From assembly GCF_000327385.1 (NCBI RefSeq), contig NW_008711143.1:669382-733381 (forward strand): a DNA stretch of 64,000 nt. The letters run 5' to 3'. The position numbers and the translations under genes were made by a program. The first letter of the stretch is position 1, and each line of letters starts with the position of its first letter. Shown here in pieces: positions 1 to 13,100 of the stretch. The DNA is from Lottia gigantea (lineage: Eukaryota; Mollusca; Gastropoda; Lottiidae). A model generated the notes under the pieces. The model was not told where the DNA came from. It did not search any database and saw nothing but the letters and a program-made list of their open reading frames with translations.

Positions 1-1187
1 AAACTTTCACTAGATATTTGACAAACTTCCATTAGATATTGGACAAATTTTCATTAGATATTGGACAAACTTCCATTAGATATTGGACAAACTTCCATTA
101 GATATTGGACAAACTTCCATTAGATATTGGCAAAATTTTCATTAGATATTGAACAAACTCCAATTAGATATTGGAAAAATTTCATTAAATATTGAACAAA
201 CTTTCATTAGATATTGGACAAACTTACATTAGATATTGAACAAACTTCCATTAGATCTTGGACAAACTTTCATTGGATATTGGACAAACTTCCATTAGAA
301 ATTGGACAAACTTTCATTGGATATTAAACAAACTTCAATTAGATATTGGACAAACTTTCATTGGATATTAAACAAACTTCCATTAGATATTGGACAAATT
401 TTCATTAGATATTGGACAAACTTCCATGAGATATTGGACAAACTTCCATTAGATATTGGACAAACTTTCATTTGATATTGGACAAACTTCCATTAGATAT
501 TGGACAAATTTTCATTAGATATTGGAAAAACTTCCATTAGATATTGGACAAACTTCCATTAGATATTGGACAAACCTACATTAGATATTTGACAAACTTC
601 CATTAGATATTGGACAAACTTTCATTAGATATTGGACAAACTTTCATTAGATATTGGACAAACTTTCATTAGATATTGGACAAACTTCCATTAGATATTG
701 GACAAAATTTCATTAGATATTGGACAAACTTTCATTAAATATTGAACAAACTTTCATTAGATATTGGACAAAATTTCATTAGATATTGGACAAACTTTCA
801 TTAGATATTGGACAAACTTCCATTAGATATTGGACAAAATTTCATTAGATATTGGACAAACTTACATTAGATATTGGACAAACTTATACATAAGATATTA
901 AACTTTCATTTGATTTTGGATTTTGATTTTGGACAAATTTTCATCAGATATTGGACAAATTTTCATCAGATATTGGACAAACTTTCATTTGATATTGGAC
1001 AAACTTTCATTAGATATTGGACAAAATTTCATTAGATATTGGACAAACTTTCATTAGATATTGGACAAAATTTCATTAGATATTGGACAAACTTACATTA
1101 GATATTGGACAAACTTACATTAGATATTAAACTTTCATTTGATATTGGACAAACTTTCATTTGACATTACACCACCTTTTATAAGAT
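1..1187. repeat. 22-bp minisatellite array
   Basis: About 50 imperfect tandem copies of a 22-bp unit (core ATTAGATATTGGACAAACTT plus two pyrimidines). Variation is mainly single substitutions, with a few shortened units near 890-930 and 1120-1150. The array runs off the left edge of the window, so its full size is unknown. No open reading frame of note runs through it. Confidence 0.95.
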
Positions 1188-4100
1188 ATTAGATAATCAA
1201 AAAAATATTAATGAGTCTAGGATACAGGCACAATAAAACTTTTACAAAATACAAAAGAATCAAAATTTCTAAACATCAATCTTAATTATGTTCTTTTAAA
1301 ATCTTTTGAGAGATGATAAGTATTAAATTCCTTGCCACATTCCAGGGTAGCCTACATACTTGTTTTTTAACATTTTGGCATCTCTAATGATAACAATTGC
1401 CAATAAATAAAAATTTGTTCTTACAGAAATCTATTATGATGATATTTCCAGAGAAATCTAGTATATTAAAACATCATTTCATACAAGTTTTTAGTTCTCT
1501 TCTCAGCATCTATTGACTGACACTAATGAGGTAATAGTTATATGATTAAGTGGTAATTTTAAAGGTAACCAGATTGATAAAACTTAAAAAACAAGGAATA
1601 TAGAATGTAACTTACTGCAAATTGGAATCCATTCAGATTGGTGTAAAAATGTGCAAGAAAAAAAATACTCATACTAACTGGTCTTAAGATGACCCAACAC
1701 AATTCAGGGTGCACTGAAGTTGAAGTATCGACAACTGTTGAATGTGCTCAGTTTGTAGCACAAGTGACCTCAGCTTATTGTTTAATTTGTCATGTATGCT
1801 CCGTCACTGGCAGTGGAAAACTAGACTGAAAACTTTCAACATATGCTGGGACTGAACTGTGTACCTTCAAGTTAGAAAGTAGGTCTAACTCACCGAGCAC
1901 TATGAAGGATTACAGCCCTTTAACAGAACATATAACAGTAAATGTTAATATTGGAGCCTATTTTAACATCTTGATCTCTAATCAAAATTCATCCTAAAAT
2001 ATCTTCAAATATTTTCTTTGAAAATCATAAAAGCCTGAGTGATTTACTGGTGTCGAGAAAAAGTCAAGTAATTCAAACATAATAAATCTCTCAATTTTTC
2101 CTGATATTTTACAGCAATACTAATCATAAACTACATCTGATTTACATACCAGTATTATATTGCACAAGATCTTCACATTTTTATTTTAATGCTCCCAAAA
2201 TATTGAGAATGGTTTCTTCAATGCATCTGAAACTATTACATATTACTACAGTGTTTCACTTTAATAGGTAAACCATGTTTTAATGTAAGGTCATATGTCA
2301 CATGTACAGATGGGTATTGATTACCAAATTGAGTTTACTGATCAATGGTAGACTATTGATCAATAATTGATTAATAATCACAATATTTATGTTTTATTTT
2401 TACGTCATAGAAGTATATTCTTGCTTTGATTGGTTATTATAGCTTATTATGGGTAAGTTATGTGCTGAAGGAAACCTATATGTAACCTTATAATGGCCGT
2501 TAATAAGGGGTACAATGGAGAAAATGTAACTTTGACATATGTCAAAATTACATTACAATAATGTATTGGGACATGGTAGATCAGATATTCTGAGATATAT
2601 TTGTTAAAGTCAACTGACTTAAACAGCAATTAAAGTATCTAAAATACAAACAAAAGACAGCTGAGTTTTCTACTCTATTTCCCTATCTGTCAAAATATCT
2701 CATTTCTGAAAATAAATTTTAATTTATGTGAAAATGTTAATCTTGTCTTGTTTTCAATCTGATATGACTTGTGTCATTTTAAACATAAATCAAATGGTTA
2801 TTTTAATACATAACTGTCCATTTTTTAATAACCTTTAAACTATTAACTTTATTTATCAAGAAGTAATCTAAAACCCACATCAGCTGTTTGACCTCTTTTC
2901 CATAATACCATGTCCCAATTTTACACTGCACAGCTGTATATCATTTCAAGGCCAATTCTTTTACAAGAACTAGTTACATGCAGTCATAGACCTAGCAAAT
3001 GATTCCAAACTTAAAGGGACATATTCCTTTATTAATCCTATTATTCAAAACAACTTAATGCACTAAATTGGAGCATAAATACATAACATTTTAACATAAC
3101 GCTAATGAACTGATACTAACAATACAGACGCCCTAGAGAACAGCCAATCAGCAATAAGTAGGTGACCCTATTTATAGTCTACTGCCTGAAAGTTCACGGA
3201 GCGGCAAAGTTGAAAGTGCAATTATTGAAAGACGAGTTCGAAATAACTCCAGAATTAATAATATTGTTGGAATTTGGAATGTGCACATTCAAGGTAATTT
3301 GGAAAATACCTTATCATTAAGTGAAGTGTTGATATCGGCTTTGTTAACGTTCGAAGGAACGACATCCACATCGTGTAGTGGCCACGCCAATCAAACTCAA
3401 TGATAAATGCAGTCCGTTAAGGGGCAGAGCTTATATCTACATTCTGTTTACACAGATATAAACCGAATGCACGTGACCGCTGTTATAAAATCAAATTACA
3501 TAAAACTGTGAGATTTTCAAGATCACTTTTGCATCATTCACTTCCATTATACAAGTACAAAATGGCACATCCTGGTTCAAGAACATAATGTATTTATGTA
3601 GTTTAACAGAGGTCAAATACCATTACCACTGAGGTCACCTTGTCATCATTATAATATCAAATTTTGAAGGGAAATTCAAATATTTCTCTAAATATAGAAA
3701 TATGATAAAGACCATATATCCGAACATCAGAAATGATGAGTCTAATTCTGAAATATATATCTTGTTTTTTATTCGAAAGAAATCAAGTCAGATTTTCATT
3801 CTAAGATTTTTGCTGTGATTCTATGATGAAGGTCATAAAAGCATTTATTAGTTCACATGGGACAAAAACTGCACTGACATTTTCCTCATAGCACAGTGCA
3901 TGGTATCGCCGGTTTCATTAGCTCCATCAGGAGCAACAAAGCAGGATCACATCAACACCTTTTTTGCATTGTTTTATAATTATTCAAAATACATTTGAAA
4001 CCCTTGGTGCCAACATTAGTTTTTATCTGTCATGTATTAAAGTAATTAACATTATAAGATGTACCACTTATAAAATCAAGTCACACAATTTCATTGTATC

Positions 4101-4486
4101 AATAAAATATAAGGTTACTCCCATCTGATTTTTTAATGTCATATGTCAAGGGAGTAGGAATTTCCTTTTTTGTTTCTTTTTAAAAAAATGTCAAAACTTT
4201 AAGTATCAAAATAAATATAAACATTATTTTGGCCACGTGTAACAAATTAAAACAATCTTTGAAATAGATCTATACAGGGTGAACTTATCTTATTTCACAG
4301 TCACGATCCAGTAACAAAAGTCATTAATTAATTCATTAAAAAGACAGAAACAGAACAAATGTGCAACAAATTAAGGTTTCCCTGTTTGAGTTAAAATCTA
4401 ACATAGTTGCTTTTATCAAATTAATAACAATATCGTGATTTTAAATAACTTAATAAATTTCCTTTGTTTAACTTTCAAAGAAAAAT
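1188..4486. other. Gene-poor stretch downstream of ABITRAM
   Basis: AT-rich sequence of about 3.3 kb with only short chance ORFs on both strands (for example 2447-2629 minus). I see no exon with recognisable protein similarity, no clear transposon ends and no tandem array. Part of it may be the 3' untranslated region or 3' flank of ABITRAM. Slightly more GC-rich sequence near 3120-3480 could be regulatory, but no motif decides this. Confidence 0.5.
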
Positions 4487-6730
4487 TCACAAAAAGTAAA
4501 TTATTTCACACTGATATTTCCAAACTACTATCCTAGAGGTTAGCAAGGATGTACAAACTTGGAAGTCTGACTGAAAATATGACTGGTGCAAATTGATGCT
4601 ATCAGTGTCCCTTATACACATAAAAAACTTAGAAAATCTCTTTGGAATTCCTTTATTGCCAGTTCTAGCCTGATAGAATAATTTTGTATGATTCAATTTT
4701 AAAATTACAAAAAAGTCTGTGTATGACTCATAATCATTCACTCAGCAATTATAATCTCTTTCAATATTTGTCACATTCTAAAGAGTAGATTTTGTGATAT
4801 TATGACAATCTTTACCTTCTCTGCTATCAGGTTAGAATTGTCGAGGATATTTTCATTGATCTCTATTAACATTCCTCGAACACAGCTTACTATTAGATAC
4901 TCAGTTTCATCTGTACACTTAATCTTACATAAAATACTGTTAGCCTTCACCCACTGTGCTCCCTGTAATATATACAGTTTAATTTGTGTAATTTGTAAAG
5001 CCTTTATTTGGTTATTAAACCATTATCTTTGCTTCAGTTTCCATATAAAATAAAAATTAAGTCTGCATAACAAGTAATGTCTAATACTTTACATGCATAA
5101 TTTTTTAAACAATAGATATTGCATAAGATCTGTACTATATTCCTCAACTAATTTTAATTCAACAATATGTACTAGTAATGTTGAGCCACACTACTTTCTG
5201 AACATAGTGAATTCAGAATCAAATGACAACAATAATTCATTTGCATGTCATTTATCTTAAATGTCTTTGAGTCCATAGAAATATATGATTACGTATGAAT
5301 ACATTCAAATATAATTTAATGGAAATTGATATACCAAACTCTCTCAATAAGTACCAAGAACAGTGAAATATTAAGAAGTATATTATAGCAACAATATACT
5401 ACAACTAGAGTTGTGTCCCATTTATTTAAACTTGGTATTAACAAGGAGATGCTATAATTTTAGATTCTAAGGCTTGCACGGCAATGTTTTTGCTAAAAAA
5501 AAATCTCTCCTAAACATCTGTACATAAAACCACTAGAATAATGAGGATTTCAAATTCCAATATCCTCACAATGTCAAGCTATCAGGAACACTCATAATAG
5601 CAAGTGAAGATGTTACACATGGTAATCTATATTTCTAGTACTGGTATGCTTTTCAAAATCAATTTGGGAATCCTGGGATATTCAATTTATGACAAGTATT
5701 TTAGTTGTGAAAATAGCCTTACCCTTTTGCCTTTACCTGACACTTTATTATCTAATCTGTTGATTCCATTAGCTGCCTCGAAATTTATACTAGATACTGT
5801 TTTCTTCTGTACAATAACGGGATGAGATTTGGCTAGAGTTACTAAACATATTCTGAAAAACACCAAATACAACACAATGTTACATATGTTATGATTGCAA
5901 TTCACTGAATTTAAAAAAGTGAGGTTCTTAATATGTCATGTCATTTCATTCTGAAATGTGATATAGATTGCAGAGACTAAACCCATTTTACCAGGATTTC
6001 CAACTTTCCAATTCTCTCCAGCAAAAATACAAGTACTGCAAGTCAGTATCTGAATATCTACAGCTGAACATATATGAACAGTAGCATTTAAAGTGTTATT
6101 AACTCATTATAATATAATAAATAAGTGCCATACTTCCTTACTTATTGGAATGGCAGAGAACACATTGATCCTCACCAGTTTTGCCATTTAAATCTGAAAT
6201 AAAAGTGATTTTTAAAAAAACAAAATGGTCTACATAAGTACATTTGCCAAAAAGCATTAGGCTATTAAATATTGAACATGACTAATAATTGTGCTGTGCC
6301 AGAAGGGTGGTTATAATCTACTAAAAGAGATAATCAATAGTAGCTTACACATGCTGTAGAACCTATGCCCATTTTCAACATTCCTTAAATGAGGCCTGAG
6401 GTGGGCCTAAGTATAGTCTGAATATAACATCTTTTTTTTTTTTTTGATTCAGTGTCTTTTAGTCACAACAGGTAATTTCTCTCTCATTCCGACAATCAAA
6501 GGGATTAACAGAGGTGGAAACAACTACGTGTCTGGGGCCCAGTAGGCCACTAATATGGTAGGAAATGGAAAAAAAAGGTGGGGATGGGAGATTATATTTC
6601 TACCTGTTCGATAAAAACGAGAAAAATATCTATCTACAAATGGCTTAGGCTTGTCGTTTGTAGTTGGCCAGTCATTTTCGTCGAATTCAAACCCTGGGAT
6701 ACCATTATCAAAGTCGTCAGCATCTTCCAT
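4487..6730 (-). CDS. ABITRAM: ABITRAM / FAM206A (Simiate) homologue, 4 sure exons plus a tentative last exon
   Basis: Minus-strand gene. Exon 1 is 6730-6604 (ATG at 6730; acidic start, then PFVDRYFSRFYRTG), exon 2 6193-6142 (EDQCVLCHSNK), exon 3 5852-5723 (ICLVTLAKSHPV, NKVSGKGKR), exon 4 4962-4816 (GAQW, SCVRGMLIEINENIL). All junctions are GT-AG and keep frame. Order and spacing follow human FAM206A closely (VDRYF, EDHC-HSN, ICVITLAESHPV, NKVSGK, SCVRG-L-E-NENIL), which is firm family recognition. A lipoyl-like hammerhead fold is known for the family; in vertebrates the protein is linked to actin and nuclear speckles. The last exon (4726-4487) is tentative: its start, SYTDFFVILKLN, fits only loosely the family's EGYIAVVLPK, and its tail is longer than expected. 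That gives about 231 residues against 181 in human. Confidence 0.87.
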
Positions 6731-7155
6731 GTTCAGATTTTCTTCTTAACCAGCTCACGGCGCCTGCAATTTGTTTACACCGCCATTTTCATTGTTACTA
6801 AAAATAATTTATATTCTTGATGTACGTTCTATCATTCGTCGAAAATCGTCGACGTATTTGGATAAATTTTTGAGCGTACAAAATTAAACTTTTCATTGCA
6901 TAAAACGAAGAAATGCGTTGGTTCATCAGACTACCTTTTACAAACATTCAGTGTGCACAGGTTTATCCTTATCGGCTTCTGTTTAAACAAAAGGCCTTCA
7001 TATAATTACAATATCATGCTATTTTTTGTTGTATCTAGGTTCTTCCGTTTTAGCTTTAAGAAATTGATAGCGTAAGGTTTGAACGAGATCGGTGTTTGGT
7101 GCATAATCTTACTCTCTTGGCCGTCAGCCTTCTGACGAGTATTACTGAAACAAAA
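6731..7155. promoter_or_regulatory. Bidirectional promoter interval between ABITRAM and DCTN2
   Basis: The start codons of ABITRAM (minus, 6730) and DCTN2 (plus, 7156) are 425 bp apart, head to head. The interval is richer in CpG than its surroundings (cluster near 6830-6860, including TCGTCGACG) and has no obvious TATA box. It must contain both 5' untranslated regions and probably a shared promoter. This is inferred from layout and composition; transcription starts cannot be read from sequence alone. Confidence 0.6.
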
Positions 7156-10100
7156 ATGGCTGATCCAAAATATGCCAACCTGCCAGGAATTGTAAGAATT
7201 TAGTTTCATTAAGACTATCATAAAAGCTTTAACATTATAGTTCTATCACATTATGAACATGGAATGTGTAGATATCCAAAATAATCTATGAATGCCTAGC
7301 TTCTGAAAGAGTCGTTTAATCAATAAAATACAATACAATGACTCATTCAGAGCCACATCATTCTTATTTTTCATAAAAATTAAATATGTATTGGCTCACT
7401 CTATCAAATTTAAGGAACCAGGGAGAGGTGTAAAGGTTATTTTAACCAATGCTATACATAGGGTAGGGTTAGGAAGGTAGGGTTAGGGATAGATAGGGAT
7501 ATTCCTCAAATTAGTAATGAATCAAATATAAATCAATCAAAATGAAAGCAGTGTGAACACAAAAAATTTCATTGTCCTATTATGCTACGGCCCTGTGTTC
7601 TATCACTCCTATGAAATTGATAATGTGCCTTAAGCCTGCACTACTGCCAAAAATGTGTTTGTTTTATTAAATATCTTGTAAACTATACAGTAGTTGCAGA
7701 AAAACTGTACATCACAGTATATAGTAAGATTAGTCTATGACAGGTAAATAAACTATTAACTAGTACACACTACACTAGATAAGCTTAGGACTATGAGTGT
7801 GAATATGATCTATACATATGAACATCATTGATTATGTGTGGTTGTTAATTCCAGGATGTAAATGCACCTGATGTGTTTGAGACTAGTGAGTTGCCTGAAG
7901 ATGACCAGGCTGCTCAGTTAGAAAATGTAAGTTTGTGTTTTATCATTTTTAACACTTGTAATTTAAAACTAGAAGTAATTTTACCAGTGTATGATTTAGG
8001 GTGGTCTGCAATTTGCTTTTTATGGTTTTTGGTACTTAGTTTATTATTATTTATCAAGGGTACAGATCTATGCACCATTATATCCATAGATATCAAAAGC
8101 CAACCATCTACATCTTTTATATTTTTAGGAGGAGTTTAATAATGAAAATATAGAAAAAATTAATCTTGATTCAAAAACAGCTTTTAATGCTTTTAAAGGT
8201 AAAGGAGTGAAAGCTGATGGAGTTGGTAAGTTGGAATTGCTCTGAAAACTGTACACATTAGCTGATATTATTGTGTAACTGTAATGTCTAAGTTAGTCCA
8301 GTAGATATTTATTACACCAGCTAATTGTTGAAACTGATTCTCTATTTATGTTGATGTTGAAACTTTTATATCAAATATCTTATATTTGTAATGAAGAGTT
8401 GATGGTCATATAATGAATTTATTTACGTTTGTAGATTTCTCTGATAAGATAAGTAAATCGTCTAGAACAGGTTATGATGTTTCTCAAACTGAATATGAAA
8501 TAGTAAGTCTGATTTTTTAAAGAGTATATCAAAGATGTATAAATAACCTATCATTCTATCATTATCATAACTAAGTGTTTGATGACGTCACCGATTAGTG
8601 ACATGCAAATTATTGCTGACGTTTAGCACTTTCTGTAAAAGTTTACACAAAAGTTATTAATCGAAACGGTACCGTTTTAACGGATTGTGATGATTTTTCA
8701 ATAGACTTGACCTATTTATTCATTTCAATTCAATTAAAGCTTACGCTTACAGTGTAAAAGTCAGCTATACTAATATTACTTCAAAACCGAAATGCAAAAA
8801 GAAAAAACATCATGTGTCCATGACAATACTATTTACATCATGTTATATCGTAAGACAGAGGGAATAAAGTCTGAGAATTTTTACTAGGGCAGTGCTATTT
8901 TTTTTAAGTCACATGACACTTTATTGGCCAAAAAAAAATTGAAAGTAAACTTATGACATATAGGAGGAATCTCGTGAAATGAATTGTCATCAAAGCTAAG
9001 ACGCTTACAAAAGCATCACAAGATTACGTTCATGAGATAGATGTCCTATAATTATTTCCACAGTTGTTTTGCTTTGTGCAAAGGACACAGACTGGTGGCT
9101 GGGAAAAGAAGATCTATTCCCTGATACAATTAAAAGATTTAATAAACCTCTTTACAATCTCAATTTGTCTCAAAGTGTAGACATGAGAATAAGTTGTACT
9201 TGTTCAACTTCAGTAGGAATGCAGGCTGAAAATAGGTCACGAGTCAGTTGTCTGTTGATTACATAGCGTGAAACTCTGAGTAACAACAACATGTTTGGAT
9301 CTGTTTTAATATTTTCTATTAAATAGATATATACAGTGGTGTAACCTATTTTCGTGGATATAAGGATTCAACACCGAATTTCGTCAAAGTTAAAAAAACG
9401 AAAAAAAATATTTATGTCTTAGATGTTTCCTCAGATATTCTACAAAATAACTAAAATTGGTTTATTTTGATTTTCTTTATGAATCCTTCACTTTGACCCA
9501 TATTTCATGAGCAACCAACTCGGCAACGGCGGCAGAATGCGTCACCTATTTTCATGTACAATGTTTGATCTATGAATAAGTCTAGAAAAACACGGTGTAT
9601 GGATACCGGGTGGTATAATTAACTTCTCTTAGTATTTATCTTTAATATCAATTCATTATAACTAGTGACAATTCCTTCAAAGAACCACGATTTTAAAAAA
9701 AAAAAGTGACTGACAAAACATGATACGTAGTGTAATTTATTGCTAAAAGTCATTGAAACAACATAAGAATATGGCCCACTTTGTGTTCCATAGAAATTTT
9801 CTGCTGACACTGAATCCGCTAGTTGATCACGCGACTTCATTCGTTGGACTACATTCAAGCAGATGACACTTGGAATTCCGATTACCGCTCGGGATTATAA
9901 GGAAATTCGGCCAATAAAAAATGGTGACGTTTGGTAATAAGTGAAATCCGCCATTTTGTATTTGTCAAAGTATACATTAATACATTTTACCTTGCTTGAA
10001 ACTACTGGATTCATTCTACTAGCTGATATTATAGAGAAAACCCATGTTTATTAAAACAAACTAATGTGGAGGTCGCGCAAGGTCGCTCATGTAAATTATT

Positions 10101-13100
10101 AATCCTTTCCGAAATCCACGAATAATAGGTTTCCACGAAATTAGGTTACTTGACTGTATATATGTATAAGCTTTATTAAGTATTTTGATATGACTTTGTT
10201 TTTGATATAAACTGATATACCTGATTCACTTTTGTAACTAACTGTTAAAGATCTGACACACATCCTTAAAATAGAAATAGAGAAATTGTAAAGTTTTGTT
10301 TGAAAATAAATCTTAAGTGACATATGCAATCACAGAAGGACATACTTCATGCTACTGGTACTTCTAGGTTGGAGATGGTGTCAAGAAAGAAACACCACAG
10401 CAAAAATACCAGAGATTACAACATGAAATGAGAGAATTAGCTGAAGAAGTTTCCCAAATCAAGGTGTTTAGAGTTTTGTCTTAATGTGCTAATGTGACAG
10501 GAAAAGAAAAACTATGAATTTTGAGAATAAATTAATTATATAAAATTCATATAAACATTTAAAAATTTAGATATAAAAATCAAAAATTTATTTTGACACA
10601 TCAGGGGATGAATCAAAACAGAGACAAACCCTGTCCATTTTTTTTTAGTAGATTATGTTAAAAATAAATAACACAACAATGAATGTAGCCTGTATAGTTA
10701 GTATTACTTGTTGACGAAGCTCAAATAAAATGGACTGCTCAGGACCTGGATGTACATAAGTATCATCTCTGGACAATAACAATTTTTATTACTATTCCTA
10801 GGAAACAGTGAAGGATGATAAATCTAGTGAGAAGTTGTCTCCAGTAGCCATGGGTAAACAATTAGAATATCTACAACATCAACTGACTGACCTACATCTA
10901 GAGAAGTTACTGGGTCCTGAAGCTTCTATTGATCTTTCTGATCCACAGGGAGCCTTGAGACAGTGAGTTTACTTTTTCTTGCAATTACTTTACAACCTTT
11001 GACACATCCACGTCACTCATTATAATGGCATATTGTCAGCACCTTATGGCTTTTTCCATCCATTCATTTTTACATTTTCTTGCAAATGCTCTAGAACTCA
11101 CATTTTTAAACATACTTGTAATAGGAAGATTAGTTATTGCTTTTGCCCACAACAAATAAAATTATTTTTCAAGCTATAATTAAGTTATAAAGGGTATCAA
11201 GTGACATTCAGTATGCCTATTTGAAGAATTATTTCCCTTGATTTAAATTTTGAAAATACAGAAATTTCTGCAGAAGAGAATATGTATAAAAATCTTTCTT
11301 ATGTAAAACAAAGATGATTTCTTGCAATATTTTTTGTTGCATAATTATGTCTATTATGTTCACATAAGCCCCAGCCCAATAGTAAAATACAGAAAAATGA
11401 GATGCAATGTCTCTTTCCTTTCACTTACAGGAGGCTGCTTAAACAATTAGAATCTTATAAAACTAGTGGTAGTAAGTCAGGAGAGAAAGGAGATAAAGCC
11501 TCAGCCGGTGCTAGTGGAGATCATGTTTCCTACAGTTTATATCATAGACCTGAACAAGCTCAGTTCAGTAAGAATGCCAAGGTATTTATATTGCTTTTAC
11601 TGCCACCAAGTTCTGAAAATTAAGGTTTGAATCAAACAATTTGCAAAGTGATATCCCAATTTACATACAGATAACCATATTTTCGAACTTCTATATTTGG
11701 TAATTTAAAGTTCAGGTTCTTTTATCATCTATGCTGATTTATTATTGTAGATGGCAAATTTAGAAGAGAGATTAGAAAGACTTCAAGCAGTTATTGGTCA
11801 AAGCTCAGAGAAATTGGTAAATTTTAAGTGTTCTATTGTAGTTTTTCATATTTCAGTAAATCAATAAATTCCCAGTTCACATAAACACATTCATGAAGGC
11901 AGCTGATACAGAGGTTGTAGAGTGTTGATTTTTATGTGTTTTTTTTCCAGGTTATCCTTGACTTGTAATATTGGTTTAATTGATCAAGTCTTGAAAGAGA
12001 AGTGCCAGAAGGTTCTGTCTACGAACATTCCTCTTGATAGGAATTATCAAACATTTTTTGTTATTCTGGTAGATAAGGAATGTATTGTATTTCTTACTGT
12101 ATAATTTCAGAATGTTCTAACTGGAGATACTGATAACAATAGTTTATTGGTAAGTACTAAACTTTCACTTTGTTTTTTTTAGCCTAATTTCTTATTTTAC
12201 TTAAGAAATATTAAGAAATATATATCAATTTCTTATTTCTTATTTCTTACTTCATATATTTCTAAATATAAAGATGAAACCTAATGAAATAAATTGGTTT
12301 ACGTAATAAGGCAATATGAATATTGGTTAACTACACTGTTAATGCTTTATCAATATCATATTAATAAGGTCTTGTGTCCACAACAAGAATTTTGGTATTT
12401 TGTCAGTGGGGTGGAGATTTCAAAATTGAAGACAAATATGAATGAGCTTAGTATAGTTTTAGTATTACATAAATTTCCTTTTTGGAAACACAATAGTATA
12501 TTATGAAGCTGATTTGTGTCATTTTTCATGTCCTATGGTCATGTGTAAAACTGTTATCTAAATATCGATAACTCTAAGTTACATTTTATATTGTACAGGG
12601 AGCTGTGAGTGTATTGAACTCTAAACTAAGTCTTTTAGAACAAAGTAACTTGGAACAAGTAGAAGCCAGGCTACAGGGTGTTCTTCATAAACTATCACAA
12701 ATAGCAGAGAAGAAAAATGTTCAGGAGGATAATGAAAAACAGGCTAAGGTTAGTAGCAGTGAGTGAACAATAGCAATGAGGATGGTGGTGGTGGCTCAGA
12801 GAGTTGGACACTTACATCCTAACCTACAGCATTGACCAAAATGATATCTTTGGATCTCTCAACCCATTTCATTTAACAATTCCTTTTACAATGAATACAA
12901 TGAAAACAATAGTTTGAATTTATTTGCACTATAGGTCTCTGAGCTGTATGATTTGGTAAAGAAATGGGAAGCTTATGGTAATTCTTTACCCCAAGTTATT
13001 GAGAGATTAACTGCTTTGAAAGACTTACATGAACAAGGTAATTTCTTTTATATGGGTTAGTTTCTAGTTGAGACATGATGGCATGGTTTTGTATGAGGAT

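Noticed and set aside
1326-1376. Minus-strand peptide YVGYPGMWQGI as a possible last exon of ABITRAM
   Set aside because: Does not match the family C terminus (EGYIAVVLPK) and lacks a suitable acceptor in phase.
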